Notes: generated by a model not told the origin, from the sequence alone. A stretch of 64,000 nucleotides of DNA from Rhodococcus sp. ARC_M6 (GCF_022810305.1 NZ_JALGQH010000001.1:550111-614110); one strand, 5' to 3'; counted from the first letter of the stretch, positions 34,277 to 43,432 are shown. Translations and numbers: made by a program.

Positions 34277-35382
34277 ACGGACACCTCCACGGCTTCCGGT
34301 TCGGTGACCTTCGTGATTGTCGGGGGAACAGACTTGTTTCGCTTCTTGCGGTGGCGTAGTAGGGCAAAGAGTCCGGCGACTCCGGCGGGGAAGAAGCCGA
34401 CCACGATGATGAACATGAGGCCTTGGGCGTAGATCCAGCCGGACGGAAGCTTCTCGGAGAAGGCCGACTGCGCCCAGGCGACACCGATGGCTCCGAGTAC
34501 GGGTCCGAGTAGGGTTGCGCGGCCACCGATTGCGACGCCGATGAGGAAGGCGATGGACGGAACGATCCCGACGTCGGCGGGGGAGATGATGCCCACGATC
34601 GGAACGAACAGCGCCCCGGCGATGCCGGCGAGGAATGCGGCCGTCACGTAGGCGACCAGCTTGATGTTGGCGGGATCGTATCCGAGGAATCGCACCCGCT
34701 CTTCCTGATCTCGCACGGCGACAAGCAGTTCGCCGTACCGGGAGTTCATCAGCTGCCGGATCAGTGCGACCGAAGCGAGAAGGATTCCGGCAGCGATGAA
34801 GAACAGCATCTGCTTGTTTGCCGGGTCGTTGAGGTTGAATCCGAAGAACGTGCGGAAGCGGTTCAGTCCGTTACTGCCGCCGATGGATTGCTGACCGATC
34901 AGCAAGATTGCGAAGGCCGCGGCCAGCGCTTGGGAGAGGATGGCGAAGTAGGCGCCCTTGACGCGCCGCTTGAAGACGCCGAGTCCGAGAAGAAAAGCCA
35001 CGGCAGCGGGCAGGAACAGTACCGCGAAGATCGCGACGAACGGAGAGGCGAAAGGTTGCCAGTAGCCGGGTAGTTCGGTCTTGCCGGCGATTGTCATGAA
35101 GTCGGGGACCGCGTCGCCTTTGAGCTCGGCGTCGGCGATCTTGAGATGCATTGCCATCACGTAGGCGCCGATTCCGAAGAAGACACCCTGCCCGAGGGTG
35201 AGCATTCCCCCTCGGCCCCAGGCTAATCCGATTCCGACGGCAACGATAGCGAAGCACAGGAACTTCGCCAGCAACGACAGCCGGAAGTCGGAGAGCACTG
35301 CCGGGGCGATCGCGAACAAGATGACCGCGGCAACTGCGAATCCGCCCCAGACCCGGATACGTGAATTGCTGAGGATACTCAT
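34273..35382 (-). CDS. urtC: Urea-type ABC transporter permease UrtC
   Basis: 369 residues from the ATG at 35382 with AGGAG upstream; the in-frame extension to 35916 only crosses urtB in another frame. Around ten hydrophobic helices; conserved blocks include GRGGMLTLGQGVFFGIGAYV, GAYFAILSQALAAAF, GGSNGLNRF and ATLLGPVLGAIGV. It overlaps both neighbours by four bases. It should form the channel with UrtB, but only the second half of urtB remains here. Confidence 0.92.
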   Translation of the reverse strand: MSILSNSRIRVWGGFAVAAVILFAIAPAVLSDFRLSLLAKFLCFAIVAVGIGLAWGRGGMLTLGQGVFFGIGAYVMAMHLKIADAELKGDAVPDFMTIAGKTELPGYWQPFASPFVAIFAVLFLPAAVAFLLGLGVFKRRVKGAYFAILSQALAAAFAILLIGQQSIGGSNGLNRFRTFFGFNLNDPANKQMLFFIAAGILLASVALIRQLMNSRYGELLVAVRDQEERVRFLGYDPANIKLVAYVTAAFLAGIAGALFVPIVGIISPADVGIVPSIAFLIGVAIGGRATLLGPVLGAIGVAWAQSAFSEKLPSGWIYAQGLMFIIVVGFFPAGVAGLFALLRHRKKRNKSVPPTITKVTEPEAVEVSV

Positions 35383-35828
35383 ACGAGACTCCTTGTCTTG
35401 ACTGCAAACAGTCCCTGCGGACGCAGTTGGAGGAACACGACGATGATGACGAAGACGATCACCTTCGCGATCGATGCGGTAGTCGAGTATTCGATGAACG
35501 AGTTCAGGATGCCCAGGGCGAAGGCGGCAATGACCGCGCCCTTCATCTGCCCGAGCCCGCCGACGACAACTACCAAGAATGCGTCGATCAGATAGGACTG
35601 CCCGATAGTCGGACTGGTCGAGCCGATCAGCGTCAATGCCACACCCGCCACGCCGGCCAAGCCGGACCCGATGAAGAAGGTGGTGATATCGGTACGGCGG
35701 GAGGAGATTCCGCTTGTTTCCGCGAGGTCGCGGTTCTGTACCACGGCACGGATCCGGCGGCCCATGGATGACTGCTTGAGTGCCAGCGACACCGCGATCA
35801 CGGCGGCGATGGAGAGCACAAGAATGAT
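35379..35828 (-). pseudogene. urtB: UrtB permease, 5' half missing (truncated at a rearrangement junction)
   Basis: Only about 149 C-terminal residues remain (usual length about 290-300). The homologous reading IILVLSIAAVIAVSLALKQ runs backward to codon ATC at 35826-35828 and then meets TAG at 35829-35831. Beyond it the DNA codes for an unrelated STAS protein on the other strand. Conserved parts kept: RRIRAVVQNRDLAETSGI and VVVVGGLGQMKGAVIAAFALGI. No urtA binding-protein gene is present. The transporter is therefore presumably inactive, unless the junction is an assembly artefact. Confidence 0.85.
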
Positions 35829-36113
35829 CTATTGAGCTCCAACGCTTTTCGCGACTACCTGTCGCATCACGTTGCGCCCGACCGTGCGCTGGTCGTGGAT
35901 ATGTCGGACCTCGCATTCATGGGAATGTGTGGCTTGTCTTCACTCTCGGTTCTGTCCGCGCTGACACGCGATGCCGGCGGAAGTCTGGCGTTGATCTGCG
36001 GTCGACCGGTTCAGCGTCTGCTCAAAGCTGCTGGTCAAGAATCCATGTTCGATTGCTACACAACGTTGGACAGTGCGGTCGGAATGTGGAATGCCAAGCG
36101 CTTCCTGGCCTGA
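35823..36113 (+). pseudogene. STAS-domain (anti-sigma factor antagonist-like) fragment, N-terminus missing
   Basis: About 95 residues remain, starting within the first strand of the fold (DLLSSNAFRDYL), then ALVVDMSDLAFMGMCGLSSL, GSLALICGRPVQRLLKAAG and MFDCYTT. The usual ~15-30 N-terminal residues ending in a GEID-type strand are replaced by antisense urtB sequence. The phosphorylatable Ser of SpoIIAA-type proteins would be in MCGLSSL. No ribosome binding site precedes the remaining TTG at 35832. It is head-to-head with broken urtB at the same point, so one event truncated both. Confidence 0.78.
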
Positions 36114-36132
36114 ATTGCTGCCAACACATCAC

Positions 36133-36185
36133 AGTCGCTCACCAGCCAAGCCGTCTACCGGGCAGCTTGGCTCGGGTGAGCGACT
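36133..36185. terminator. Bidirectional hairpin between STAS fragment and glycosyltransferase
   Basis: Arms AGTCGCTCACC (36133-36143) and GGTGAGCGACT (36175-36185), with inner AGCCAAGC/GCTTGGCT, form a long interrupted stem. It overlaps the last codons and stop of the glycosyltransferase gene. Confidence 0.75.
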
Positions 36186-37423
36186 TTGTGTGCTCGGGTA
36201 CGCGGCGGCGCAGTGACGCACCGACCGTAGGTTCGCACAACTTCACCGGCAACGTGATCCCACGAATACGATTCGCACGCACGGGATCTGCCCTCCCGCG
36301 AGAATGACGCGCCTTCCTCGGCATTGTCGAAAAGATGTCGCACGACTCGCGCTGTCTGAATGGGGTTGTCGATCGGAACACGGTGTCCGGTCAGGCCGTC
36401 GACAACGGTGTCACGCAATCCGCCGACAGGCGTTGCGACGACGGGAATCCCACACGCCATGGCTTCCAGCGCAACGATACCGAATGGTTCGTACCGAGGA
36501 GTGCAGAGCACGGCGTCCGCGGAACGCATCAGCTTGGGCAGCGCATGGTGAGGGACGCGTCCGAGAAGTTTGACTCGATCCTCGACACCCAACCGTTCCG
36601 CGAGTTTCATCAATCCGATGGCGACGTCATCGGCGCGCAGGCCCGATGACGGAGGGCCCCCGGCCAACACCAGTTCGGCGTCGGGTAGCGACGCGAGCGC
36701 GGCAATGGCCACGTCGAACCCCTTTTGCTCGACAAGCCTTCCGACACAAAGTAATCGATGTTCGGCTGTTTTCTTTGCCCGGGGTCCTTCGGGAGTGAAT
36801 TGATCGATGTCCACGCCGGACGGCACGATGGTGGTGCGCGAGCGCGGCGATCCGAGCCGAACAAGATCGAACACTTCGTCCGAGCTGGTAGCGATCACAT
36901 GCGTCGCACCTCGGGCGACAAGTTGCTCCAGATGTGAGCGTTCCGAGGGGCTTTCGTCGGCTGCTCCGAGGTGACGGCGCTCGGTGACGCCCAGTGAATG
37001 AAAAGTCTGCAGAACCGGGATACCCAGGATTCGAGTGGCCAGTTCCGTTGCAATGCCTGACATCCAGTAATGAGCGTGGACGACATCGGGTCGGTCGAGC
37101 ATCCACATATTGCGGAGCTCGCCGCCGAACGTGCCGAGATGACGCAGCAGTTCCTTGTCGGTGAGTACGCGCTGCGGACCGGCCTCCGCGTAGACGACGG
37201 TGTAGCCACTGTCGGTCTGAACACGGCTCGGACCGGAGCTCTGCTTCCGGGTGTACACCGTAACGTCATGGCCGGCTCGGGCCAGCGCCGCGGAAAGTTC
37301 GTCGACGTGGAGATTTTGGCGTCCGGCCACAGAGTTTCCGACTGGTGCTAGCGGATCGGCATTCACGGACACCATGGATATCTTCAGCATTCGTCCGGGT
37401 GCGATTGCGGGCGAATATGTCAT
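36155..37423 (-). CDS. Glycosyltransferase family 4 (GT-B) protein
   Basis: 422 residues from the ATG at 37423 with GGAGAGG seven bases upstream; the open frame extends to 37930 but lacks homology there. N-terminal acceptor domain starts MLKISMVSVNADPLAPVG; DVVHAHYWMSG and VLQTFHSLG follow. The C-terminal nucleotide-sugar domain has LLCVGRLVEQKGFDVAI, LLGRVP and the EX7E motif region EPFGIVALEAMACGIPVVAT. It uses a nucleotide sugar to build an unknown glycoside. Divergent from the DUF6292 gene. Confidence 0.9.
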   Translation of the reverse strand: MTYSPAIAPGRMLKISMVSVNADPLAPVGNSVAGRQNLHVDELSAALARAGHDVTVYTRKQSSGPSRVQTDSGYTVVYAEAGPQRVLTDKELLRHLGTFGGELRNMWMLDRPDVVHAHYWMSGIATELATRILGIPVLQTFHSLGVTERRHLGAADESPSERSHLEQLVARGATHVIATSSDEVFDLVRLGSPRSRTTIVPSGVDIDQFTPEGPRAKKTAEHRLLCVGRLVEQKGFDVAIAALASLPDAELVLAGGPPSSGLRADDVAIGLMKLAERLGVEDRVKLLGRVPHHALPKLMRSADAVLCTPRYEPFGIVALEAMACGIPVVATPVGGLRDTVVDGLTGHRVPIDNPIQTARVVRHLFDNAEEGASFSREGRSRACESYSWDHVAGEVVRTYGRCVTAPPRTRAHKVAHPSQAAR

Positions 37424-37545
37424 CTGGACACCTCTCCGTTGACTGTGTGATCTGGGGATACCCGAAGCCCGTGATCTGAACCGGTGTTTCGCGCGGCGGC
37501 GGTCTGGGCACATTGCAATCACGTGAGGTTGAGGAGTGAGAATCG

Positions 37546-37965
37546 ATGACCGAACAGGTACTTGTCGACGCGACCGTGGGACTAGGGTTTGAGCGCTACG
37601 TGCAAAGTGTGGCGGAGCGCGTCGGCGCTGGAATTGAGCAGTGGTGTTGTCGAGGCAATCACCCGATGGAGGCGTACATCGCCCTCGATCGGAAATTGCC
37701 GAGGTTCCCGGGGCGGGAAGTTGCCCTCTTGTGGGAGGAAACGTGTGGTTGGGCGCTGGCGGTGGAAACGAGGTCCGGTGAGGATCTGATCGTTCTGGGG
37801 TATCTCGGTGAAGAAGCCGTAGCGTCTCCGGAGGTTGTTGCGAAATTCGGTGTGAGCGTAGACAGCTCGGGACCCCGGCGGCTGCGGTGGGCGACGGATC
37901 GGCCGCTGGCGGATTCCGACCGGACTGCACGGATGCTCCGCGAATACGGACTCGCTGCCACGTAG
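37546..37965 (+). CDS. DUF6292-like protein of unknown function
   Basis: 139 residues; ATG at 37546 with GAGGAG about ten bases upstream. Characteristic text: AYIALDRKLPRFPGREVALLW, EETCGWALAVETRSGEDLIVLGYLG, which I recognise as the DUF6292 pattern of actinobacteria. Soluble, with no membrane helix or signal. No function is known. It stands between the divergent glycosyltransferase and a convergent DUF2231 gene. Confidence 0.7.
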   Translation: MTEQVLVDATVGLGFERYVQSVAERVGAGIEQWCCRGNHPMEAYIALDRKLPRFPGREVALLWEETCGWALAVETRSGEDLIVLGYLGEEAVASPEVVAKFGVSVDSSGPRRLRWATDRPLADSDRTARMLREYGLAAT

Positions 37966-37986
37966 TTCGAGGCCACGTAGTTCGAG

Positions 37987-38520
37987 CTACACACTGGTGG
38001 ACGCATCCATCAGCCGAAAGACGATATGCCCGCCCAGCGCTCCGCCGACACTGACTGCGGTCAGTCCGATCAGGGAGAGCAGGCGGGCAGAGCGCAGTCC
38101 ACCGGTTTCGCAGGCACGTAATCGGTACGACGCGATGAAGGACATGATCCCGACACCGTTCGCCGCGGCGTGAACCAACCCCACTCGCCGCGCGGTGTCA
38201 CTGCGCTCGGACCAGTCGAGCCAACCCGTCAGGAGGACCGGGGGAGTGGTGATCAAGCCGAGGGCAATCAACCGTCGTGCCGTTTCCGGTTCTCGCACAA
38301 AGAAATCGAAGATGACCGACGCGGTCCACGCTCCAGCGGGAACGGTCACCAGCGCTGGATGCAATGGGTGACCGACAAGGCTGCCGCGAAGTGCGTCGGC
38401 AATCTTCCGGGTGGTGGGCGTGCGGTCGACGGCGCCGAGGATCCGCCGCTGGATTCCTATAGACGGACCGTCCAGTTGGCGTGCGGATTCGGCTCTGCGG
38501 TAAAGGTTTCCGATATCCAT
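37987..38520 (-). CDS. DUF2231 membrane protein
   Basis: 177 residues. After ~45 soluble residues comes the family block LVGHPLHPALVTVPAGAW followed by four hydrophobic helices (WTASVIFDFF, LIALGLITTPPVLLTGWLDW, LVHAAANGVGIMSFIASY, LLSLIGLTAVSVGGALGGHIVF). The conserved His residues of DUF2231 (HPLHP, VHAAAN, GGHIVF) could bind metal or heme; function unknown. Confidence 0.82.
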   Translation of the reverse strand: MDIGNLYRRAESARQLDGPSIGIQRRILGAVDRTPTTRKIADALRGSLVGHPLHPALVTVPAGAWTASVIFDFFVREPETARRLIALGLITTPPVLLTGWLDWSERSDTARRVGLVHAAANGVGIMSFIASYRLRACETGGLRSARLLSLIGLTAVSVGGALGGHIVFRLMDASTSV

Positions 38521-38637
38521 GTAATTCGGCTACCCAGAGAAGGCGCTAGGAAACCTCTTGTCGCCTGCGAGGCCCCGGCGTACGGTCGAAGCCACTAGGG
38601 CCCCGACAGTAACGGGGACCTGACCGGAGGAGCCATC

Positions 38638-38859
38638 ATGAAGCTCAATCTCTTTGCGGCGTGGGCGTCGTACTTCCTGGTTCTTGTCACCGTTGTGTGT
38701 CTGGGCGGATTTCTTGTCGCCGCCGGATCGGGCAACGGAGGCTGGGCGCTGATCGCCGGACTGACCGGCGTTGCCTGTGTCGTCGCTGCTGTTGCGCTGT
38801 ACGGCGGAACAGTGCGGCACGATCACAAGGTGCACCGCGAGTCGCCGCATCTGTTCTGA
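38638..38859 (+). CDS. Small two-helix membrane protein, unknown
   Basis: 73 residues with an excellent ribosome binding site (GGAGGAG before the ATG). Two hydrophobic helices: FAAWASYFLVLVTVVCLGGFLVAA and WALIAGLTGVACVVAAVALY, then a His-rich cytosolic tail (RHDHKVHRESPHLF). It resembles short actinobacterial membrane proteins of unknown function. It is convergent with the PPK2 gene. Confidence 0.75.
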   Translation: MKLNLFAAWASYFLVLVTVVCLGGFLVAAGSGNGGWALIAGLTGVACVVAAVALYGGTVRHDHKVHRESPHLF

Positions 38860-38878
38860 GTCGCACCGGTTCCGCTCG

Positions 38879-39733
38879 TTACGAATCTGCGAGCCGGGCC
38901 TTCTCGATCTCGACGTCGAAATCGGCCGGCGGCCAGGACAGATTCATCTTCTCGAATGCGTCGATGAGCAGTTCGGTGACGGCAATTCGGCTGTACCACT
39001 TGCGATCACACGGAACGATGTACCACGGTGCGTGTTCGGTGGATGTCTTGTCGAGCATTGTCTGATACGCGTCTTGGTAGGCGGGCCACAACTTTCGTTC
39101 CGATACGTCGCTCGGGTTGTACTTCCAGTACTTCTCCGGGCGGTCGAGGCGTTCCTGGAGTCGCTTCTTCTGCTCGTCCAAGGACACGAACATCGCGACC
39201 TTGATTATCGTGGTGCCGGCGTCGACCAGTTCCTTTTCGAACTGATTGATCTCGTCGTAACGCGCACCCCACACATTCGGCGGAACCAGATCGTGGACGC
39301 GCACGACAAGGACGTCCTCGTAGTGAGAGCGGTCGAAGACACCGAGGTATCCGTTGCGGGGGAGTTCCTTCCGGATGCGCCACAAGAAGTGGTGCTTCTT
39401 CTCTTCGTCCGTCGGGACTCCGAACGACGCATGATCAACGCCTTGCGGATCGACGTGACCGATGACGTGGCGCATCATTCCGCCCTTGCCCGCCGTATCC
39501 ATGCCTTGCAGCACCAGCAGGACGGATCGAGTGTCGCCCGAGCGACCGTTGGCGTACAACAACTCCTGCATACCCGACAGAACGCCGCCACGCTCTTCGA
39601 GCAACCGCTGACCGTCAGCTTTGTTTCCGGTGAATCCGGGAGTGCTGTTTCGGTCTAGTTGTGCCAGTTCGAAGCCAGGCTGCGCCCGAAGAGTCTTGAC
39701 GGCCGATGTTTCCCACAGCGAGTCGTTTGCCAT
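38879..39733 (-). CDS. Polyphosphate kinase 2 family protein, second paralogue
   Basis: 284 residues from the ATG at 39733 (a GTG at 39751 is the alternative). Walker A GMDTAGKGG at 77-85, lid-type HVDPQGVDHASFGVP, Walker B LGVFDRSHYEDVLV and the C-terminal KWYSRIAVTELLIDAF are typical of the PPK2 group whose Walker A has GxDxxGKxG with Thr (class III-like, often AMP/ADP phosphorylating). Low similarity to the 13388 PPK2 outside these motifs. Class assignment needs alignment. Confidence 0.88.
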   Translation of the reverse strand: MANDSLWETSAVKTLRAQPGFELAQLDRNSTPGFTGNKADGQRLLEERGGVLSGMQELLYANGRSGDTRSVLLVLQGMDTAGKGGMMRHVIGHVDPQGVDHASFGVPTDEEKKHHFLWRIRKELPRNGYLGVFDRSHYEDVLVVRVHDLVPPNVWGARYDEINQFEKELVDAGTTIIKVAMFVSLDEQKKRLQERLDRPEKYWKYNPSDVSERKLWPAYQDAYQTMLDKTSTEHAPWYIVPCDRKWYSRIAVTELLIDAFEKMNLSWPPADFDVEIEKARLADS

Positions 39734-39767
39734 AACTGGGAACTGTGCCACAGCAAACCCGGTTTGG

Positions 39768-40514
39768 TCAGTCGTTCTCGGGAACCGTCAACGGATGTGG
39801 CATTGACTTGAACTTGACCGGGGAACCCTTGACTGCCGCGATGCCGGTGATGCCGCCCCACGTCATCATCGTCAGGTAGTCGATCAACGATTCAGCGGAC
39901 ATCGACTTGTTGGAAATCCACCAGTGCGTCGCCAACTGGATGCCACCGACAATGCCGTAGGCCCACGGAAGCGATCCGCCGGAATCCATTTCCATCTCGC
40001 GAAGGCGATTGCCCAGCACGGTGGACAGCAGTTCGGCGATCATTCGCTCCGACTCGGCAACCACGTCGCGATTGGCGCCGGCGCCGCTGGCCATCACGTA
40101 GAGATAGATCGACGGATCCGACGCAACAGTCTCGACGTAGGCGGTGATCGTGGCGTGGGTCAGTTCGAAATCGTCGAGTTCGTCGCTGATGGCTTGGTAG
40201 ATGCGGGGCGCGAGAATGGTCTCGACGTACCGCATCATCGTGGCCGTCGTCAGGTCACTCTTGTCCGCGAAGTAGCGGTACAGAACGGTCTTGGAGACGC
40301 CGATTTCGGACGCGATCTCGTCCATGCCGATATCGCGGCCGCGTGCCCGGATCGCGGCGATGGTGCCGTCGACAAGCTCTTCGCGACGCGCGATCTTGTG
40401 CTCACGCCAGCGTCGCTTACGACCGTCGGACTTCTCGGGCTTTGCGTCAGCAACGACTGTGCCGTCTACCTGCTCATTGTCCTGCACAGCGTTCTTGGCC
40501 ACGAGTCTTCTCAT
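39768..40514 (-). CDS. TetR-family transcriptional regulator
   Basis: 248 residues. The N-terminal ~35 residues are a charged extension; the DNA-binding domain is about 40-95 (RREELVDGTIAAIRARGRDI, MDEIASEIGVSKTVLYRYFADKSDL). The long C-terminal ligand domain includes AYVETVASDPSIYLYVMAS and IQLATHWWIS. The alternate start within the extension cannot be excluded. It is divergent from the DUF445 gene with 130 bp between. The target is unknown. Confidence 0.87.
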   Translation of the reverse strand: MRRLVAKNAVQDNEQVDGTVVADAKPEKSDGRKRRWREHKIARREELVDGTIAAIRARGRDIGMDEIASEIGVSKTVLYRYFADKSDLTTATMMRYVETILAPRIYQAISDELDDFELTHATITAYVETVASDPSIYLYVMASGAGANRDVVAESERMIAELLSTVLGNRLREMEMDSGGSLPWAYGIVGGIQLATHWWISNKSMSAESLIDYLTMMTWGGITGIAAVKGSPVKFKSMPHPLTVPEND

Positions 40515-40644
40515 ATCTGTGGTGATACCACGTTCGAGCGGTCTACATTCCCCTTCAGCTTAGTGTCCGTGTGTTTCCCCCGGGCACGCACCTGCGCGGT
40601 TGGATCTGGCTCGCGTACGCCTCTCGCCGCAATCTTTCGGCACA

Positions 40645-41925
40645 ATGGCAAGGGTGCAGCAACTGAGCCTCTCCGCCTTCGACGATCAAGCCAAGCGTCG
40701 AGACCTTCAAAAGATGAAATTCTTTGCCACCGGGCTCCTCGTTTTCGCGACGGTGGTCTATCTGTTCTGTCGGTGGCAGGAATCGCGCGGAGCTGGCGCG
40801 TGGGTCGGATACGTCCGGTCCGCATCGGAGGCCGGCATGGTCGGCGCGTTGGCCGACTGGTTTGCCGTCACAGCGCTGTTCCGTCATCCGATGGGCATCC
40901 CGATCCCACATACCGCGATCATCAAACGTAAGAAAGACCAGCTCGGGGCCAGTTTGAGTTCATTTGTCGGCCAGAACTTCCTGGCACCGGACGTCGTGTC
41001 CGCGAAAGTGAAGCAAGCTCAGATTCCGCTGCGGTTGGGCACGTGGATGGCCGAGCCGGAGAACGCGGCCCGGATTGCGGCGGAGACGTCGACGATCCTG
41101 CGCGGGCTGGTCGAGGTACTGCGCGACGAGGATATTGCGCAGGTCATCGACAACACCATCGTCAAACGGCTGGCCGAACCGATGTGGGGGCCGCCCATTG
41201 GGCGAGTTCTCGGTGAGCTTCTCAAGGACAACAAGCAGTTGCCGATCATCGAACTGCTGGCCGAGCGCGCGCACCAATGGGCACTCGGTAGCCAGGAAAC
41301 GATCGACCGGGTGATCCTGCGTGACTCGCCCGCGTGGTCGCCGAAGTTCGTCGACGCGATGCTCGGCGAGAAGATCTACAAGGAATTGGTCGAGTTCACG
41401 TGGAAGGTGCGGGCCAACCCCGAGCATGAGGTGCGGCTTGCGGCCAATCGGTTCCTGATCGATTTTGCGGACGATCTGCAGAACGATCCCGAGACGATCA
41501 AGAAGGCCGAGGGAATCAAGGCCGAGATCATGGGCCGTGAGGAAGTCACCGGTCTGGCGTCGGCGACGTGGCAGGTGGCCAAGCGGTTGATCATGGAATC
41601 GGTGGACGACCCCAACAGCACCTTGCGGACCAAGGTCGCCGAGAACGTCGCCGGACTGGGTGTGCGTCTGCGTGACGACGATTCGATGCGGAGCAAGGTC
41701 GACGGCTGGCTGGTGGCCGGTACGACGTACATCGCGGAGAACTACACCGACGAGATCACCGGCGTCATCAGTGACACCGTCGAACGGTGGGATGCGGAGG
41801 AGGCCAGCGAGAAGATCGAACTGCAGGTCGGCCGTGATCTCCAGTTCATTCGCATCAACGGCACTGTTGTCGGCTCGATTGCGGGTCTGTTCATCTATAC
41901 GTTCTCGACGCTGATCTTCGGCTGA
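40645..41925 (+). CDS. DUF445 membrane protein (YjiN-like)
   Basis: 426 residues from the ATG at 40645. An N-terminal membrane helix (FFATGLLVFATVVYLFC), then the signature GYVRSASEAGMVGALADWFAVTALFRHPMGIPIPHTAII, a long helical cytosolic part and a C-terminal helix (IAGLFIYTFSTLIF). DUF445 proteins are widespread inner-membrane proteins of unknown function. It is followed by the XRE-hbhA pair. Confidence 0.88.
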   Translation: MARVQQLSLSAFDDQAKRRDLQKMKFFATGLLVFATVVYLFCRWQESRGAGAWVGYVRSASEAGMVGALADWFAVTALFRHPMGIPIPHTAIIKRKKDQLGASLSSFVGQNFLAPDVVSAKVKQAQIPLRLGTWMAEPENAARIAAETSTILRGLVEVLRDEDIAQVIDNTIVKRLAEPMWGPPIGRVLGELLKDNKQLPIIELLAERAHQWALGSQETIDRVILRDSPAWSPKFVDAMLGEKIYKELVEFTWKVRANPEHEVRLAANRFLIDFADDLQNDPETIKKAEGIKAEIMGREEVTGLASATWQVAKRLIMESVDDPNSTLRTKVAENVAGLGVRLRDDDSMRSKVDGWLVAGTTYIAENYTDEITGVISDTVERWDAEEASEKIELQVGRDLQFIRINGTVVGSIAGLFIYTFSTLIFG

Positions 41926-42031
41926 GTTCTGGGCGTGCGTGTGATGTCCACCACGAGCGCTAGCAGAAGTGCTTGCAATAGTTAGCACCCTCTCCTATGG
42001 TGGGAAATGTCCACTGGAAAGGGAGGACGCA

Positions 42032-42505
42032 ATGCCAGCGAAGTCGACGAACTCCGATGACGGAGAACGTGAATCATCCGGTGCCGCAGCCGGAGCCAGC
42101 GACTTGGCAGCACGCGTCGTCAGCTCTGCGGCACACGATATCGGGGGGTTTATTCGTGCACAACGAGAAGCCGCGCAAGTATCGATGCGCCAACTCGCGC
42201 AGCTCGCCGGTGTAAGCAATCCGTACCTCAGTCAGATCGAACGAGGACTACGGAAACCGTCCGCCGACGTACTCGCGCAAATCGCAAAGGGACTCCGAGT
42301 GTCTTCGGAAGTCCTCTACGTCCAAGCCGGGTACCTCGAGCAACGGCCACACAGTCCGATCCGTGACGCGGTCATTGCCGATACCGCCATCAACGAGCGA
42401 CAGAAGCAAGTACTGCTCGAGATTTACGACTCGTTCTGTCGGGAGAACGATTCGACGCGGCCCGCCGCCGATGCAGCAGCAGCCCAGACCACAACTCCGG
42501 ACTAA
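42032..42505 (+). CDS. XRE-family regulator upstream of hbhA (Rv0474-like)
   Basis: 157 residues from the ATG at 42032 with GGGAGGACGCA before it. The helix-turn-helix (about 38-92) reads IGGFIRAQREAAQVSMRQLA, GVSNPYLSQIERGLRKPSADV; a short C-terminal helical domain follows. It starts the conserved block found in mycobacteria (Rv0474, then hbhA). It is 23 bases from hbhA on the same strand, so likely co-transcribed and a candidate regulator of hbhA. Confidence 0.9.
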   Translation: MPAKSTNSDDGERESSGAAAGASDLAARVVSSAAHDIGGFIRAQREAAQVSMRQLAQLAGVSNPYLSQIERGLRKPSADVLAQIAKGLRVSSEVLYVQAGYLEQRPHSPIRDAVIADTAINERQKQVLLEIYDSFCRENDSTRPAADAAAAQTTTPD

Positions 42506-42528
42506 AGAACTTTCACAAGGAGAACACC

Positions 42529-43374
42529 ATGACTGACAAGACCACCATCGACAACGTCAAGACCTCACTCTTTGCCGCAGTCGGCGCCGGCGACCTCGTC
42601 GTCCAGGCTGTTGCCGACGTTGTCGCACAGGTTCGTGAGCGCGCCGAGACCCGTCAGGACGAGGTCACCGGCCGCGTCGACGGTGCCCGCGAAAAGTTCG
42701 CTGCCGTGCAGGGCGACGTCGCGGAAAGCGTTGAGGCACTTCGTGAGCGTCTCGCCGGTCTCCCGGCCGAGCTGCCCGAGGAGCTCGCCGAGCTGCGCGA
42801 GAAGTTTGCACCCGAAGAGCTCCGCAAGGTTGCCGAGGCATACCTCAAGGTTGCCGGCGATCTGTACAACTCCCTCGCCGAGCGCGGCGAAGATGCAGTC
42901 GAGCGCATCCGCAAGCAGCCGTCCGTCGAAGAAGGCATCGCCGCTGCAGAATCCGCACTCGGTGACGTCGTCGAACTGACCGAAGATGCACTCGGCACCG
43001 TTGCGCGTCAGACCCGCGCCGTAGGCGAGCAGGCTGCCAAGCTGGCCGGCCGCACCGCTGGACGCATCTCCGACACCGCAGAAGAGGTCGGCGAGAAGAT
43101 TGCCGATGCCGGCGACGAAGCTGCACTCAAGGTTCTCGACCTCGGTGAGCAGGCAGACGAGGCTTCCAAGGAAGCTGCTGCCCGCGTAACCGCTGCTGCT
43201 GCCGACGTTCAGGAACGCGCTACTGCTGCCGCCAAGAAGGCTGCTCCGGCTGCCGCTGCTGCTCCGGCTGCTGCTCCCGCGAAGGCTGCTCCGGCCAAGG
43301 CTGCTCCGGCCAAGGCTGCTGCACCGGCCAAGGCTGCTCCGGCCAAGGCTGCTGCACCGACCAAGAAGGCTTGA
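42529..43374 (+). CDS. hbhA: Heparin-binding haemagglutinin-like protein (HbhA)
   Basis: 281 residues. About residues 1-225 are a charged heptad-rich coiled coil (VREKFAPEELRKVAEAYLKV-like helices, VELTEDALGTVARQTRAV). The C-terminus from about 230 is a Lys/Ala/Pro repeat (KAAPA units), the heparin-binding and lysine-methylated type of tail in mycobacterial HbhA. In mycobacteria the protein is surface-exposed and links to lipid-body formation, of interest beside the WS/DGAT genes in this genome. AGGAGA precedes the ATG; a terminator follows. Confidence 0.9.
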   Translation: MTDKTTIDNVKTSLFAAVGAGDLVVQAVADVVAQVRERAETRQDEVTGRVDGAREKFAAVQGDVAESVEALRERLAGLPAELPEELAELREKFAPEELRKVAEAYLKVAGDLYNSLAERGEDAVERIRKQPSVEEGIAAAESALGDVVELTEDALGTVARQTRAVGEQAAKLAGRTAGRISDTAEEVGEKIADAGDEAALKVLDLGEQADEASKEAAARVTAAAADVQERATAAAKKAAPAAAAAPAAAPAKAAPAKAAPAKAAAPAKAAPAKAAAPTKKA

Positions 43375-43398
43375 TCTTCAGCTGAGTTGGTCAGCGTG

Positions 43399-43432
43399 AA
43401 GGCTCCTGCGCTCTCGGGCGTGGGAGCCTTTT
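43399..43432 (+). terminator. Terminator of hbhA
   Basis: AAGGCTCC pairs with GGAGCCTT, with an imperfect GC-rich interior (TGCGC/GCGTG), then TTGG. Confidence 0.8.

Noticed and set aside
35823..36113. STAS gene as a complete small gene starting at 35832
   Set aside because: The first strand of the domain is missing and no ribosome binding site precedes the TTG.
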